A stretch of DNA of 64,000 bases. It comes from G963667675 sp964291545 (lineage in GTDB: Bacteria > Chloroflexota > Dehalococcoidia > Lucifugimonadales > UBA3495). A program made the translations under genes and the position numbers. Positions 27,913-38,112 of the stretch are shown here, one piece after another. The notes beneath the pieces were generated by a model. That model searched no databases. It saw only the letters and a program-made list of their open reading frames with translations, and had not been told where the DNA came from. Position 1 is the first letter of the stretch; each line of letters opens with the position of its first letter. Where the stretch lies: contig OZ219860.1 in assembly GCA_964291545.2 (NCBI GenBank), forward strand, positions 682,001 through 746,000, given 5' to 3'.

Positions 27913-29115
27913 CTATCCCCGCGGCATCCCCAGGCCCCGTCTGGCCACCTGGTCCCGCATTACCTGAACGCTCCCGTGGTTGATTCCCGATTGGAACGCG
28001 CCCATCACGTTGTGCGCGAACAACCCGTCCCAGATAGCTCCCTCGGAACCGTTCAAAAGCTGGGCGTACGGGCCCAGGATTTGCGTAATCGTTTCCGTGG
28101 TCTTAACTCCGTGCTCCGGCGCCCACACCTTCTCCGCCGCCCCCTCGTAGGTGAAATTCCCGCCTTTCTCCACTAGCGACATGCTGCGCATGGTCATCAG
28201 GCGGCATACCTGGGCCTCTATCCATAGCTCCGCCAGCCGGTCCCTGACCGCTGGATCGTCGGCTATCGAATACCCGTCCAACTGGTGCTCCTTGATCCAG
28301 TTGATAATGTCCTCGTCCCGGCGTACCGAAATCAAGTACCTGCTGGCCCCCACCCTGTCCAGGTTCAGGCCCATGGCGCCCACGTACCACCCCATGTTCT
28401 CCTCGCCCAGCAGTGCCGACGCCGGCACCCTCACGTCCTCGAAGAACACCTCGTTGGTCCGCGGCGTCCCATAAGTGGTCGCCGCCGGCGCCGGTGGGTC
28501 GTTCTGAATCGTCCACAGCGCCCGCACTGTAATACCCGGCGTGTCCATGGGCACCAGCAAAATCGATATTCCCTTGTGCCTGGGAGCATCTGGGTCTGTG
28601 CGGCACATCAGGTATACGTGGGTGGCGTAGTGGGCCGACGACGTGTACATCTTCTGCCCGTTGATTACGAACTCATCACCATCCCTTACTGCTCTGCACT
28701 GCAGCCCGGCCAGGTCGGCCCCGCCCTGCGGCTCAGTGTATCCCTGGGCGAAAATAATCTCTCCCGTAATTAGCCCGGGGATAAAATGCTGCTTCTGCTC
28801 CTCCGTCCCCGCCATCAGTATTGCAGGGGCCCCTGTTCCCGCGCCGCCCACGGCTATCCCCGCCCTGGCAAACTCCTCTTCCACGATGTACTGGTCTATC
28901 CTGCTTCCACCCTGGCCGCCGTACTCCCTGGGCCAGCTGATTCCCACCCAACCCTTGTCCGCTATTTCTTTCAACAGCTTTTGGTGGTGCGGCCCCATCC
29001 CCGTCTCCAGCGACGTCTCCACCTCGCCCAGCACCTCCGGAGTCACCTTCTCCTCGATGAACTCCACCACCTCTTGTCGGAGGGCTTCCTGTTCCGCTGT
29101 AAACCCAAAGTCCAT
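27913..29115 (-). CDS. acyl-CoA dehydrogenase, second paralogue
   Basis: This 400-residue protein has the acyl-CoA dehydrogenase fold: WVGISWPREYGGQGG, FAQGYTEPQGGADLAGLQ (flavin-contacting), VINGQKMYTSSAHYATHVYL, and the C-terminal helical part ending in ILGPYAQLLNGSEGAI. It differs clearly from the first paralogue and is closer to FadE-like enzymes acting on branched, aromatic or sterol-derived acyl-CoAs, where two different dehydrogenases often form heteromers. Such a heteromeric pair with the neighbouring gene is possible but is inferred from adjacency only. Confidence 0.92.
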   Translation of the reverse strand: MDFGFTAEQEALRQEVVEFIEEKVTPEVLGEVETSLETGMGPHHQKLLKEIADKGWVGISWPREYGGQGGSRIDQYIVEEEFARAGIAVGGAGTGAPAILMAGTEEQKQHFIPGLITGEIIFAQGYTEPQGGADLAGLQCRAVRDGDEFVINGQKMYTSSAHYATHVYLMCRTDPDAPRHKGISILLVPMDTPGITVRALWTIQNDPPAPAATTYGTPRTNEVFFEDVRVPASALLGEENMGWYVGAMGLNLDRVGASRYLISVRRDEDIINWIKEHQLDGYSIADDPAVRDRLAELWIEAQVCRLMTMRSMSLVEKGGNFTYEGAAEKVWAPEHGVKTTETITQILGPYAQLLNGSEGAIWDGLFAHNVMGAFQSGINHGSVQVMRDQVARRGLGMPRG

Positions 29116-29214
29116 CCTATACCCCTTTTGCTCTACCGCCGGCTAAGCCCAGCCAGCGCACTTCTCCCCTACCGCTCGTTCATATCCCATCTTCATTCCT
29201 GCGCTTCTGCCGTC

Positions 29215-29234
29215 ATTCCCGAGCATGCGGGAAT
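29215..29234. repeat. short inverted repeat in the dehydrogenase/ETF intergenic gap
   Basis: ATTCCCG and CGGGAAT flank a 6-bp spacer inside a 298-bp non-coding gap. This resembles the dispersed TCATTCCCG...CGGGAAT elements seen in intergenic spaces of many bacteria. Only this copy is evident in the window. The rest of the gap shows no gene. Confidence 0.5.
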
Positions 29235-29413
29235 CTAAACGTCTGATCCCCCGCCCGCCCCGAGTTCTCAAGGATGCTGAACCGCGGCCTTGGGCGATCA
29301 CAATCTCAGGCCTGCTTCCATGCCATTGTCATGTTACGCACTAACTGTGTCAAGGTCAGCCCGCCCTCTCCAGGCCGCTTCCCGGTTGCATTCACACAAC
29401 GCCCCGGCGCGCC

Positions 29414-31264
29414 TCACGCTCCGCCAATTCCCGCCTCCTCCAACACCGGCTTCAACGCCTCCACCAGCGGAGGCAAACACTCCTGCCAGGCCCCGACAAT
29501 TCCGAAGTCCGCAGCCTTGAATATCGCCGCCCGCTTGTTCTGGTTTATCGCCAGGATCACCCCGGCTTTCTGGATTCCCACCGTGTGGTTGAATGCCCCC
29601 CGCAGTCCAACCGCCACGTAGACCTTGGGAGCAATGGTCCGCCCGCTGATGCCCACCTGGATGTGGTGCGGCAGCCACCCGGCGTGCACTACGTTCCTCG
29701 ACGTCGCCAGCGTCGCCCCAATAGACTCCGCCAGCCTCCGAATTTCCGGCAGATTCTCCGGCCCTCCAATACCCATCCCAGCACCCAACACAACCTCCGC
29801 CTGGGTCAGTTCCACCGCTCCCAGTTCCTCTTCCAGATGCTCTTCGACCACCGCTATATCCGGCCCTGCAAAGTCCGGAGCTTCCACCACCTGTATTTCC
29901 GCCGCCGCCTCCGGGTCCGGCCCCACCGGAGTCAGCAATCCCGGCCGCAGCGTCACCAGGTTGGGCAGGGTCTTGGACAATATCGGCGCCACCACGTTTC
30001 CGCCCAGCGCCGGTTTCAACTGCACCAATCTCCCTTCCCCGTCAACTTCCAAGTCTATGGCGTCCCCAGTCAGTCCCAGCCCCAGCCTAGCCGCCACCCG
30101 CGACGCCAGGTCCCGACCGTCGGCGGTGGAGGCAAACAGCACCGCATACGGCTTGTTGGCCTCGATAGCTGCCGCTACCGCGCTGGCTGCGGCCGCACTG
30201 CAGGCTGTACCCATCCCGAGTCCGTCGACAAAGATCACACGGTCCGCGCCCTGAGATGCCAACTCCTTGGCCAGTTCATCGTCGGCCGGACCCAGCACGA
30301 GGGCCGCCACCTCGCTCTTGGTGAACGACGTCAACTCCCTGGCCTTCCCCAGCATCTCCAGCGTCACCCGCCGCAGCCCTCCCTGGGTCATCTCGGCGAC
30401 TACCCAAATGCTGCGTTCCCGCTGCCCGGGAAACCGCGGCCCTGAGGTCTGCTGTGCTCCATCGCCGCCTGCCGCTTCCAGTTCCTTCAGCCGCTCTCGC
30501 AGCATTCCCGCCGCCTTTTCCGCCGCTTCCGCCGGGCTCTCCGCATCGATAACCACTCCCGGCCGCGCCGGCTCAACCAACCGTATGTCCTGCACCCACG
30601 TCGGCGACCCATCGGCCCCCAACTGCGATACGTCCGCCTGCAGGTCGGCGCAACCCAACTCTTCGAAGGGCTTCTCCTGGGCCTCTTCCAACTCCTCTGG
30701 CCCGGCGTACATCTCCGGCGCGATCCCCTCCGTGGCGCACACCAGCGCCGGCAGGGGACTCTCGATGACTTGGTATCCTTCGTCCACTACCCTCTCCGCC
30801 CGAACGCCGCCGCCCGGCCCCCAATCCAGGTTCCTCACGTTGCTGATGTGAGGTATCCCCATCAACTCCGCTATCTCCGGGCCCACCTGTCCCGTCTCCG
30901 CATCCATGCTGTTTCGCCCGCAGATGATCAGGTCTGGCTTCTCCCTGTCCAACACCAACGTCAACGCCCGCGCCGTCGCCAGCGTGTCCGAACCCGCCAG
31001 CGCCCGGTCGGTAAGCAGCACCGCCCGGTCGGCCCCCAATGCCAGGCACTCCAGCAGCCCTTCCCTGGTGTTCGGAGGCCCCATGGAAATCACCACCACC
31101 TTGTCATCTGGCCCCCCTTTCATCTCCACCGCCCGCACCAGTCCCAGCACGTCGAACGGGCTTATCTCCGAGGGCGTGCCCTCTCGGATTATCGTCTTGC
31201 GCTCGTAGTCGAACTTGATTTGCGTTAGCACCGGAATATATTTCACGCAGACGGCGATTTTCAT
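29414..31264 (-). CDS. electron transfer flavoprotein, beta and alpha subunits fused in one chain
   Basis: Residues 1-250 match EtfB (MKIAVCVKYIPVLTQIKFD, DLIICGRNSMDAETGQVGP), and residues about 288-616 match EtfA (IWVVAEMTQGGLRRVTLEMLG; FAD site VLGAGMGIGGPEN, GLRGAFNHTVGIQKAG, ILAINQNKRAAIFKAADFGIVG). The two are normally separate proteins; here a linker of about 35 residues joins them in beta-alpha order with no stop codon. ETF accepts electrons from acyl-CoA dehydrogenases and passes them to ETF-quinone oxidoreductase. The two dehydrogenase genes follow downstream on the same strand. Its ATG overlaps the stop of the nicotinate phosphoribosyltransferase gene by 4 bp. Confidence 0.92.
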   Translation of the reverse strand: MKIAVCVKYIPVLTQIKFDYERKTIIREGTPSEISPFDVLGLVRAVEMKGGPDDKVVVISMGPPNTREGLLECLALGADRAVLLTDRALAGSDTLATARALTLVLDREKPDLIICGRNSMDAETGQVGPEIAELMGIPHISNVRNLDWGPGGGVRAERVVDEGYQVIESPLPALVCATEGIAPEMYAGPEELEEAQEKPFEELGCADLQADVSQLGADGSPTWVQDIRLVEPARPGVVIDAESPAEAAEKAAGMLRERLKELEAAGGDGAQQTSGPRFPGQRERSIWVVAEMTQGGLRRVTLEMLGKARELTSFTKSEVAALVLGPADDELAKELASQGADRVIFVDGLGMGTACSAAAASAVAAAIEANKPYAVLFASTADGRDLASRVAARLGLGLTGDAIDLEVDGEGRLVQLKPALGGNVVAPILSKTLPNLVTLRPGLLTPVGPDPEAAAEIQVVEAPDFAGPDIAVVEEHLEEELGAVELTQAEVVLGAGMGIGGPENLPEIRRLAESIGATLATSRNVVHAGWLPHHIQVGISGRTIAPKVYVAVGLRGAFNHTVGIQKAGVILAINQNKRAAIFKAADFGIVGAWQECLPPLVEALKPVLEEAGIGGA

Positions 31265-32655
31265 GCCCTCTTCAACTCTCCTGACAGGCCCGTATCCACT
31301 ATTTCTCTCTGAATACGTGAGGTAAGACTACTCAGGGCCTCGCTGGACGACACCGGATATCCCGGCGGCCCCTCCAATTTCTTATACTCGTCTGGCAGAA
31401 CGTCGAACTCCCGCCGGAACGTGTCCCTGGTGTCCTGCAACGCCGGGGACGACCCCGGCCTGCGTCCCCCGGCCATAACCTGTCCGAGCAACGGCTCCCC
31501 CGCGTCCAGCGCCTCATCCTCCAGCCCTATCACGTCACCATGGAGCTTCCCTGCGGCATCTCTAAATCTGAACACCTGCTTGGTTCCCGGCAAGTAAGCC
31601 TTATCTTGGCTCAATTTCATCACCGGCCTTCCGTCGTACTCCACCAGCTTGTACACCAAGTCCGACCACGGCGCATCCGCCGACACCGTTACCTTGGTCC
31701 CCAACCCGAAAACGTCGATGGGCGCTCCACTCCCTGTCAAACGCTCCACGTCGCCCTCGTCCAGCCCACCGCTGGCCAGGATTTCCACATAACCCAGCCC
31801 GGCATCGTCCAGAATCTGCCGCACCTTCCGGCTCAATCCATCCAGGTCACCCGAGTCCAGCCGCACCCCTGCCAGCCGTTGCCCATTTGACTCCAGATCT
31901 TTTGCCGTCCTCACCGCCTCGCGCGCCCCGGCTATCGTGTCGTATGTGTCCAGCAGCAGCACCGTCCTGTCTGGAAACGACCGGGCGTACGCCTGAAAGG
32001 CCTCGCTCTCAGACGGAAAACTCGATATGAACGAGTGCGCCATGGTGCCCGCCGCCGGTATCCCGTATCGCCCTGCCGCTAGCACATTACTGGTCGATTC
32101 TAACCCCGCGATATATCCGCTGCGGGCCATCTTCAACGCCGCGTCCACTCCCTGCGCCCTGCGCGAGCCAAAGTCGCTTATTCTCCGGCCTCGGGCCGCC
32201 CACACACACCGCGCCGCCTTAGTAGCTTGCAAACTTTGCAGGTTCACCTGGTTGATAACGTACGTCTCCGCCAGTTGCGCCTCTATTATCGGCGCCGTAA
32301 CCTCCAACACCGGCTCGTCTGCGAAGAACAACCGTCCCTCCGCCATGGCCCGAACGCTGCCCGTGAACCTTAACCCCGCCAGGTACTCCAAGAATTCTTC
32401 CGAGAATATGCCCTGCGACCTTAGAGACTCCACCTGCTCCTCGCCGAAGCTCAGTGCCTCCAAGTAGTCCAGCACGTCTTCAAGCCCTGCAAACACCAGG
32501 TACCCTCGGTTCGGGGGGTGGTTGCGAACGAAGAGGCTGAACGTCGCTGGCGCGAACATCCCCTGGTCAAAGTACACCTGCGCCATCGTTAGCTCATACA
32601 GGTCCGTGAAGAGCCCTAGGTCATCGACGGACCAACCAAGCCTCGACTGCGCCAT
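31261..32655 (-). CDS. pncB: nicotinate phosphoribosyltransferase
   Basis: The enzyme joins nicotinate and phosphoribosyl pyrophosphate to give nicotinate mononucleotide in NAD salvage. It has the family N-terminus (FTDLYELTMAQVYFDQG), TAKAARCVWAARGRRISDFGSRRAQG, MAHSFISSF, the phosphate-binding region with VRLDSGDL, and ASGGLDE plus VFGLGTKVTVS. The frame extends to a TTG at 32709, but the ATG at 32655 is preferred because it is preceded by AAAGGGAT and directly precedes the conserved start; this gives 464 residues. It is the first gene of the unit and overlaps etfBA by 4 bp. The link between NAD salvage and ETF may be incidental. Confidence 0.9.
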   Translation of the reverse strand: MAQSRLGWSVDDLGLFTDLYELTMAQVYFDQGMFAPATFSLFVRNHPPNRGYLVFAGLEDVLDYLEALSFGEEQVESLRSQGIFSEEFLEYLAGLRFTGSVRAMAEGRLFFADEPVLEVTAPIIEAQLAETYVINQVNLQSLQATKAARCVWAARGRRISDFGSRRAQGVDAALKMARSGYIAGLESTSNVLAAGRYGIPAAGTMAHSFISSFPSESEAFQAYARSFPDRTVLLLDTYDTIAGAREAVRTAKDLESNGQRLAGVRLDSGDLDGLSRKVRQILDDAGLGYVEILASGGLDEGDVERLTGSGAPIDVFGLGTKVTVSADAPWSDLVYKLVEYDGRPVMKLSQDKAYLPGTKQVFRFRDAAGKLHGDVIGLEDEALDAGEPLLGQVMAGGRRPGSSPALQDTRDTFRREFDVLPDEYKKLEGPPGYPVSSSEALSSLTSRIQREIVDTGLSGELKRA

Positions 32656-32804
32656 TATCCCTTTACTGCGCCTCAATTCCTGAACTGCACCCGCCTCCCG
32701 TCGTCCCAATTTAGGCTTAGACCGGCCTCATTATCTTGGCCCCCATAAAACGCTGTCAACCGAACGCGGGGCCTCCGCCCAAGTGGCGCACAATCCCTGT
32801 CAAC

Positions 32805-32833
32805 TTGACACCTTCACGCCCCGTTAGTACCAT
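32805..32833 (+). promoter_or_regulatory. sigma-70-type promoter of the SAM-recycling operon
   Basis: A perfect TTGACA, a 17-bp spacer and TACCAT. Transcription would start near 32840, about 27 nt before the first helix of the SAM riboswitch. Confidence 0.7.
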
Positions 32834-32866
32834 ATGGGCGGTCAACAACCCTATTTGGGAACGAGA

Positions 32867-33029
32867 CCCTTATCCAGAACGGCAGAGGGGACGGCCCGAC
32901 GAAGCCTGGCAACCGGTAACGCTGAGGACGCAGGGAAGCGCCTCGAAACTTTCCCTACGGCCCCAGCGAAACACGGTGCTAATTCCGGCGTCTTTCCAGC
33001 TTAGTGACTGGAGAGACGAAAGATGAGGG
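32867..33029 (+). promoter_or_regulatory. SAM-I (S-box) riboswitch
   Basis: The P1 helix is CCCTTATC (32867-32874) with GATGAGGG (33022-33029). Inside are the conserved SAM-I blocks: AGAGGGGACGGCCCGACGAAG, with GCCTGGCAACC in the kink-turn/pseudoknot region, GGTGCTAATTCC in the J3/4-P3 region, and AGAGACGAAAGATGAGG at the 3' end. It is longer than the shortest examples because of an extended P3/P4 arm. The genes it controls make and recycle S-adenosylmethionine, which fits SAM as ligand. A terminator hairpin follows directly, so regulation is probably by transcription attenuation: SAM binding favours termination. Confidence 0.93.
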
Positions 33030-33045
33030 GCCTGCTGCACGCTTG

Positions 33046-33072
33046 AGCTTCTCTCCGTGAGAAGCTTTTTTA
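33046..33072 (+). terminator. intrinsic terminator of the SAM riboswitch
   Basis: AGCTTCTC (33046-33053) and GAGAAGCT (33059-33066) form an 8-bp stem around TCCGT, followed by a run of T. It lies 17 bp after the aptamer and 40 bp before mtnA, the position of a riboswitch expression platform. Confidence 0.85.
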
Positions 33073-33112
33073 TTGGCCTCTTTCTTGCCTCCCCCGTCTG
33101 CGGAGACGACCC

Positions 33113-34162
33113 TTGACCGAAATCAGGCCCATTCGGTGGACTGGCGACAAGCTGGAACTCCTCGATCAGACCCGGCTCCCACAGGAGCAGGTCTACCTGG
33201 AAGTCAGCCGCTACCAGGACGCTGTGGAAGCCATCCGCACCATGCGCGTCCGCGGCGCTCCCGCCATCGGCGTTGCCGCGGCCTACGCCGTAGCCCTGGC
33301 CTCACGGCAGGCTCAGGGCAATGACCTCCCGTCATTCCTGGCTGGCCTTGAACAGGCCGCCGCTGAAATCGCCGCTGCTCGTCCCACCGCAGTTAACCTC
33401 CAGTGGGCTGTCGGCCGAATGCTCCGCGTCGCCCGAGAGAGGACCGACGTCACCGCCATACAGGCCAGTCTCCTCACCGAAGCCCAGCATATCCAGGACG
33501 AGGATGAAGCAGTCAACCGCCGCATGGGCGCCTACGGCAAGGACCTGCTGCCCGCAGGCGGCGCTGTCCTCACCCACTGCAACGCCGGAGCCCTCGCCAC
33601 TGCCGGATTCGGCACCGCTGTCGGCGTCATCCGCGCCGGCTGGGAGGACGGCAAGCGTTACCGCGTCTTCAACACTGAGACCCGCCCCTTCTTGCAGGGC
33701 GCCCGTCTCACCGCCTGGGAATTCCAGCAGTTGGGCATACCTTCAACCCTTATAGTAGACTCAGCAGCCGGCATGATGATGCAGTCTGGCGAAATCGATT
33801 GCGTCATCACCGGCGCCGACCGTATAGCGGCCAACGGCGATACCGCCAACAAGATCGGCACCTACTCCCTCGCCGTCCTCGCCAAGGAAAACAACATCCC
33901 CTTCTACGTCGCCGCTCCCATCAGCACCATCGACCTCGACCTGGACTCCGGCGACCAAATCCAGATAGAACAACGCCCCGCCGAAGAGGTCCTACAGCTC
34001 CAAGGCGTTCCCACCGCGCCCGAGGGCGTCCCTGTCAAGAACCCTGCCTTTGACGTAACTCCTAACCGTTACGTCACTGCCATAATTACCGAGGCGGGAA
34101 TCGCCCGCCCTCCATATTTGCAAAGCCTGGCCCTCGTTGCCGGGGTCGCCGCGGCGGCCTGA
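33113..34162 (+). CDS. mtnA: S-methyl-5-thioribose-1-phosphate isomerase
   Basis: The 349-residue enzyme isomerises methylthioribose 1-phosphate to methylthioribulose 1-phosphate in the methionine salvage pathway. Family motifs are RVRGAPAIGVAAAYAVAL near the start, LTHCNAGALATAGFGTAVGV (with the catalytic Cys) and VITGADRIAANGDTANKIGTYSLA with the catalytic Asp. The start is TTG, preceded by GGAG at 33102-33105. It is the first gene behind the SAM riboswitch; the next gene, whose product would make its substrate, starts 3 bp after its stop. No other mtn genes of the later pathway steps are nearby. Confidence 0.95.
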   Translation: MTEIRPIRWTGDKLELLDQTRLPQEQVYLEVSRYQDAVEAIRTMRVRGAPAIGVAAAYAVALASRQAQGNDLPSFLAGLEQAAAEIAAARPTAVNLQWAVGRMLRVARERTDVTAIQASLLTEAQHIQDEDEAVNRRMGAYGKDLLPAGGAVLTHCNAGALATAGFGTAVGVIRAGWEDGKRYRVFNTETRPFLQGARLTAWEFQQLGIPSTLIVDSAAGMMMQSGEIDCVITGADRIAANGDTANKIGTYSLAVLAKENNIPFYVAAPISTIDLDLDSGDQIQIEQRPAEEVLQLQGVPTAPEGVPVKNPAFDVTPNRYVTAIITEAGIARPPYLQSLALVAGVAAAA

Positions 34163-34165
34163 CCC

Positions 34166-35053
34166 ATGTCCTCTGCCAAGGCAACCGTCGGCATCATCGG
34201 CGGCAGCGGTCTCTACGAGATGGACGGCATCTCCGACTTGCAGTCCTTCGATGTCGACACGCCCTTCGGCCACCCCAGCGACGCCATAACCGTCGGGTCC
34301 CTCGACGGCGTCTCCGTCGCCTTTCTCCCCCGGCACGGCCGCGGCCACCGCATCAACCCGACCAACATCCCCTTCCGCGCCAACCTGTACGCCCTCAAGA
34401 CCTTGGGCGTCCGCCGCATAATCTCCATCAGCGCCGTCGGTAGTCTCAAAGAAGAATTCGCCCCCATGCACCTCGTCGTGCCCGACCAGCTAATCGACCG
34501 CACCCGGAGCCGGGAATCTACCTTCTTTGACGAAGGTCTGGTTGCCCACGTAGCCCTGGCCGACCCATATTGCCCCTCCGTCAGCCGCTTAATCGCCGAC
34601 GAAGCCGGCCAAATAGGCGTCACCGCCCACCCCTCTGGCGCCCTCGTTGTTATCGAAGGTCCCGCCTTCTCCACCCGCGCCGAGAGCTTCATGTACCGTT
34701 CCTGGGGAGCCGACATCATCGGCATGACCGCCCTGCCCGAAGCCAAGCTAGCTCGCGAAGCCGAGATCTGCTATGCCACCATGGCCTGGGTCACCGACTA
34801 TGACTGCTGGCGCACCGAGACCGAGGCTGTGACCACCGAGATGGTCGTCCAGAACCTGGGCCGCAACGTTGCCGCTTCCAAGAAACTCTTGCGCCGCGTC
34901 GTTCCCCGTCTTGACACTCTGAACGAAGATTGCGCCTGCTCCTCCGCCCTCGAAAATGCAATTATATCCGCGCCTGCTGGCCTCTCCGACGACTACAAAC
35001 TCAAGATGGCCCCCCTGGTCGGCAAGTACCTGGAATCAGCGCCCAAGGAGTAA
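34166..35053 (+). CDS. mtnP: S-methyl-5'-thioadenosine phosphorylase
   Basis: The 295-residue enzyme cleaves methylthioadenosine with phosphate to adenine and methylthioribose 1-phosphate, the substrate of MtnA encoded just upstream. It belongs to the MTAP/PNP family: VGIIGGSGLYEMDG at the start, VAFLPRHGRGHRINPTNIPFRAN, IEGPAFSTRAES, and MTALPEAKLAREAEICYATMAWVTDYDCW at the substrate site. The VTDYDCW end is shared by MTA- and inosine-specific members; context favours MTA. It is 3 bp downstream of mtnA and 4 bp upstream of the rhodanese gene. Confidence 0.93.
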   Translation: MSSAKATVGIIGGSGLYEMDGISDLQSFDVDTPFGHPSDAITVGSLDGVSVAFLPRHGRGHRINPTNIPFRANLYALKTLGVRRIISISAVGSLKEEFAPMHLVVPDQLIDRTRSRESTFFDEGLVAHVALADPYCPSVSRLIADEAGQIGVTAHPSGALVVIEGPAFSTRAESFMYRSWGADIIGMTALPEAKLAREAEICYATMAWVTDYDCWRTETEAVTTEMVVQNLGRNVAASKKLLRRVVPRLDTLNEDCACSSALENAIISAPAGLSDDYKLKMAPLVGKYLESAPKE

Positions 35054-35057
35054 CGTC

Positions 35058-35417
35058 ATGCCCAGACAAGAACCCGGCGAGCCCTACTACAGGGTAGATT
35101 CTAACGAGGCAAGGTCCATGCTCGACGCCGACCCCGATAACTCCGTCGTTGTCGATGTCCGCCGCGACGACGAATGGGTCTCCGGCCACATCTCCGGAGC
35201 CATCCACGTTCCCATAGACGACCTCCCCGACCGCATCGACGAAGTCCCCCACGGCAAGAAGGTCTTCTTCATATGCGCCGTCGGCGTTCGCAGCGGCCTG
35301 GCCTGCGAGGTTGCCGCCTCCATGGGCTACGACACCGAGAGCCTCTTCAACATCGAAGACGGCACCCCCGCTTGGATCGCCGCCAATCATCCCACCTCCT
35401 ATGGTGACGACCCTTAG
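35058..35417 (+). CDS. rhodanese-domain protein
   Basis: The 119-residue single-domain rhodanese has VVVDVRRDDEWVSGHISGAIHVPIDDLPDRI and the active-site loop CAVGVRSG, with Cys as the persulfide-carrying residue. The domain transfers sulfur between thiols. The frame is open further upstream, but the ATG at 35058 is chosen because it directly follows the mtnP stop and starts the conserved part; an upstream start would overlap mtnP by about 100 bp. Its place in the operon suggests a sulfur-handling role linked to methionine salvage, but the partner is unknown. Confidence 0.88.
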   Translation: MPRQEPGEPYYRVDSNEARSMLDADPDNSVVVDVRRDDEWVSGHISGAIHVPIDDLPDRIDEVPHGKKVFFICAVGVRSGLACEVAASMGYDTESLFNIEDGTPAWIAANHPTSYGDDP

Positions 35418-35433
35418 CTGCTTTAGCCTGCAG

Positions 35434-35456
35434 GGCGGGCCCATTGTGGGCCCGCC
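35434..35456 (+). repeat. GC-rich hairpin between the rhodanese and ahcY genes
   Basis: GGCGGGCCC and GGGCCCGCC form a 9-bp perfect stem with the loop ATTGT. There is no T run, so it is unlikely to be a full terminator; it may protect mRNA ends or reduce read-through into ahcY. Confidence 0.5.
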
Positions 35457-35497
35457 TACTCACCGGAAACTCACTCAGATAAATCAGGAGTCTACCA

Positions 35498-36769
35498 TTG
35501 GCATCAATACAGGCATCCGGACACGTTAAAGACCTTTCCCTCGCCTCTGACGGCGTCAACCGTATAGAATGGGCGGCCCGCGAAATGGCTGTCCTTAACC
35601 TCATTCGCCAACGCTTCAACCGCGAGAAGCCCCTTGCCGGCCTCAAGCTCGCCGCCTGCCTCCACGTCACTACCGAGACCGCCAACCTCGCCATCGCCCT
35701 CAAAGAAGGCGGCGCCGACGTCAATCTCTGCGCCAGTAATCCCCTCAGCACCCAGGACGACGTCGCCGCAGCCCTCGTACAGGAATACGGCATCCCCACC
35801 TTCTCCATAAAGGGCGAGGACGACGAGACCTACTACCAGCATATCAACGCCGCCCTCGACGCTAAACCCCAGGTAACCCTGGACGACGGTGCTGACCTGG
35901 TCACCACCCTCCACCGCGAACGCGACGAGTTGCTTTCCGGCGTCATCGGCGGCACCGAGGAGACCACCACCGGCGTCGTCCGCCTCAACGCCATGGCCGC
36001 CGACAACCAGTTGCGCTACCCCATCATCGCCGTCAACGACGCCGAGACCAAGCACTTCTTCGATAACCGCTACGGTACTGGCCAGAGCACCCTCGACGGC
36101 ATCACCAGGGCCACCAACATCCTCTGGGCCGGCCGCCGAGTCGTCGTCGCTGGCTACGGCTGGTGCGGCCGCGGCGTCGCCTCCCGAGCGCGCGGCCTAG
36201 GGGCCCACGTCATAGTCACCGAGGTCAACCCCATTCGCGCCCTAGAGGCCGTCATGGACGGATTCACCGTCATGAAGGCCGTCGACGCTGCCCGAATAGC
36301 CCAGGTCCTCGTTACCGTCACCGGCGGCATGCACACAGTCGACCGCGAACAGATCCAGGTCCTGCCCGACGGCGCAATCCTCGCCAACAGCGGCCACTTC
36401 AACGTGGAAATTGACATTCCCGCCCTCGAAGAAATGGCAGTCTCCCGCCGCACAGTCAAGCCTTTTGTCGAAGAGTTCAAGATGTCCGACGGCCGTCGGG
36501 TCTACCTCCTCGGCGAAGGCCGCCTCATCAACCTATCGGCCGCCGAAGGCCACCCCTCCGCCGTCATGGACATGAGCTTCGCCAACCAGGCCCTGAGCGT
36601 CGAATACCTCGTCCAGAACCAGGGCCAACTCCCGCCCCAGGTCCACAGCGTCCCCAGGGAGACCGACGCCCAAGTCGGCAGCCTCAAGCTTCAGTCCTTG
36701 GGCATCGACATCGACACCCTGACCCCGGAGCAGCAGAAATACCAGGAAAGTTGGACCGAAGGGACCTAG
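35498..36769 (+). CDS. ahcY: adenosylhomocysteinase
   Basis: The 423-residue enzyme splits S-adenosylhomocysteine into homocysteine and adenosine using bound NAD. Visible motifs are ACLHVTTETANLAIALKEGGADV, CASNPLSTQDDVAAAL, the catalytic NDAETKHFFDNRYGTGQSTLDGI region, the Rossmann loop GYGWCGRGVASRARGLGAHVIVTE, and AILANSGHFNVEID. The start is TTG at 35498 behind AGGAG. The length matches the shorter bacterial/archaeal form, lacking the insertion of about 40 residues found in many bacterial and eukaryotic enzymes. It removes the inhibitor product of methyltransferases, among them possibly the PKS methyltransferase domain of this window. Confidence 0.95.
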   Translation: MASIQASGHVKDLSLASDGVNRIEWAAREMAVLNLIRQRFNREKPLAGLKLAACLHVTTETANLAIALKEGGADVNLCASNPLSTQDDVAAALVQEYGIPTFSIKGEDDETYYQHINAALDAKPQVTLDDGADLVTTLHRERDELLSGVIGGTEETTTGVVRLNAMAADNQLRYPIIAVNDAETKHFFDNRYGTGQSTLDGITRATNILWAGRRVVVAGYGWCGRGVASRARGLGAHVIVTEVNPIRALEAVMDGFTVMKAVDAARIAQVLVTVTGGMHTVDREQIQVLPDGAILANSGHFNVEIDIPALEEMAVSRRTVKPFVEEFKMSDGRRVYLLGEGRLINLSAAEGHPSAVMDMSFANQALSVEYLVQNQGQLPPQVHSVPRETDAQVGSLKLQSLGIDIDTLTPEQQKYQESWTEGT

Positions 36770-36842
36770 TTCAGACCGGACCTGAATCAGACCCAGCGTA
36801 GACCACTCGACATAACCTTCTGAAAATATTGGAGAGATTCAA

Positions 36843-38072
<1,230 letters not shown>

Positions 38073-38112
38073 CGGCAAATCGGCCTTTCGTATAAGACGG
38101 TAAAGGGTCCTG

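Noticed and set aside
34956..35057. Upstream extension of the rhodanese gene
   Set aside because: It would overlap mtnP by about 100 bp; the ATG at 35058 starts the conserved domain.
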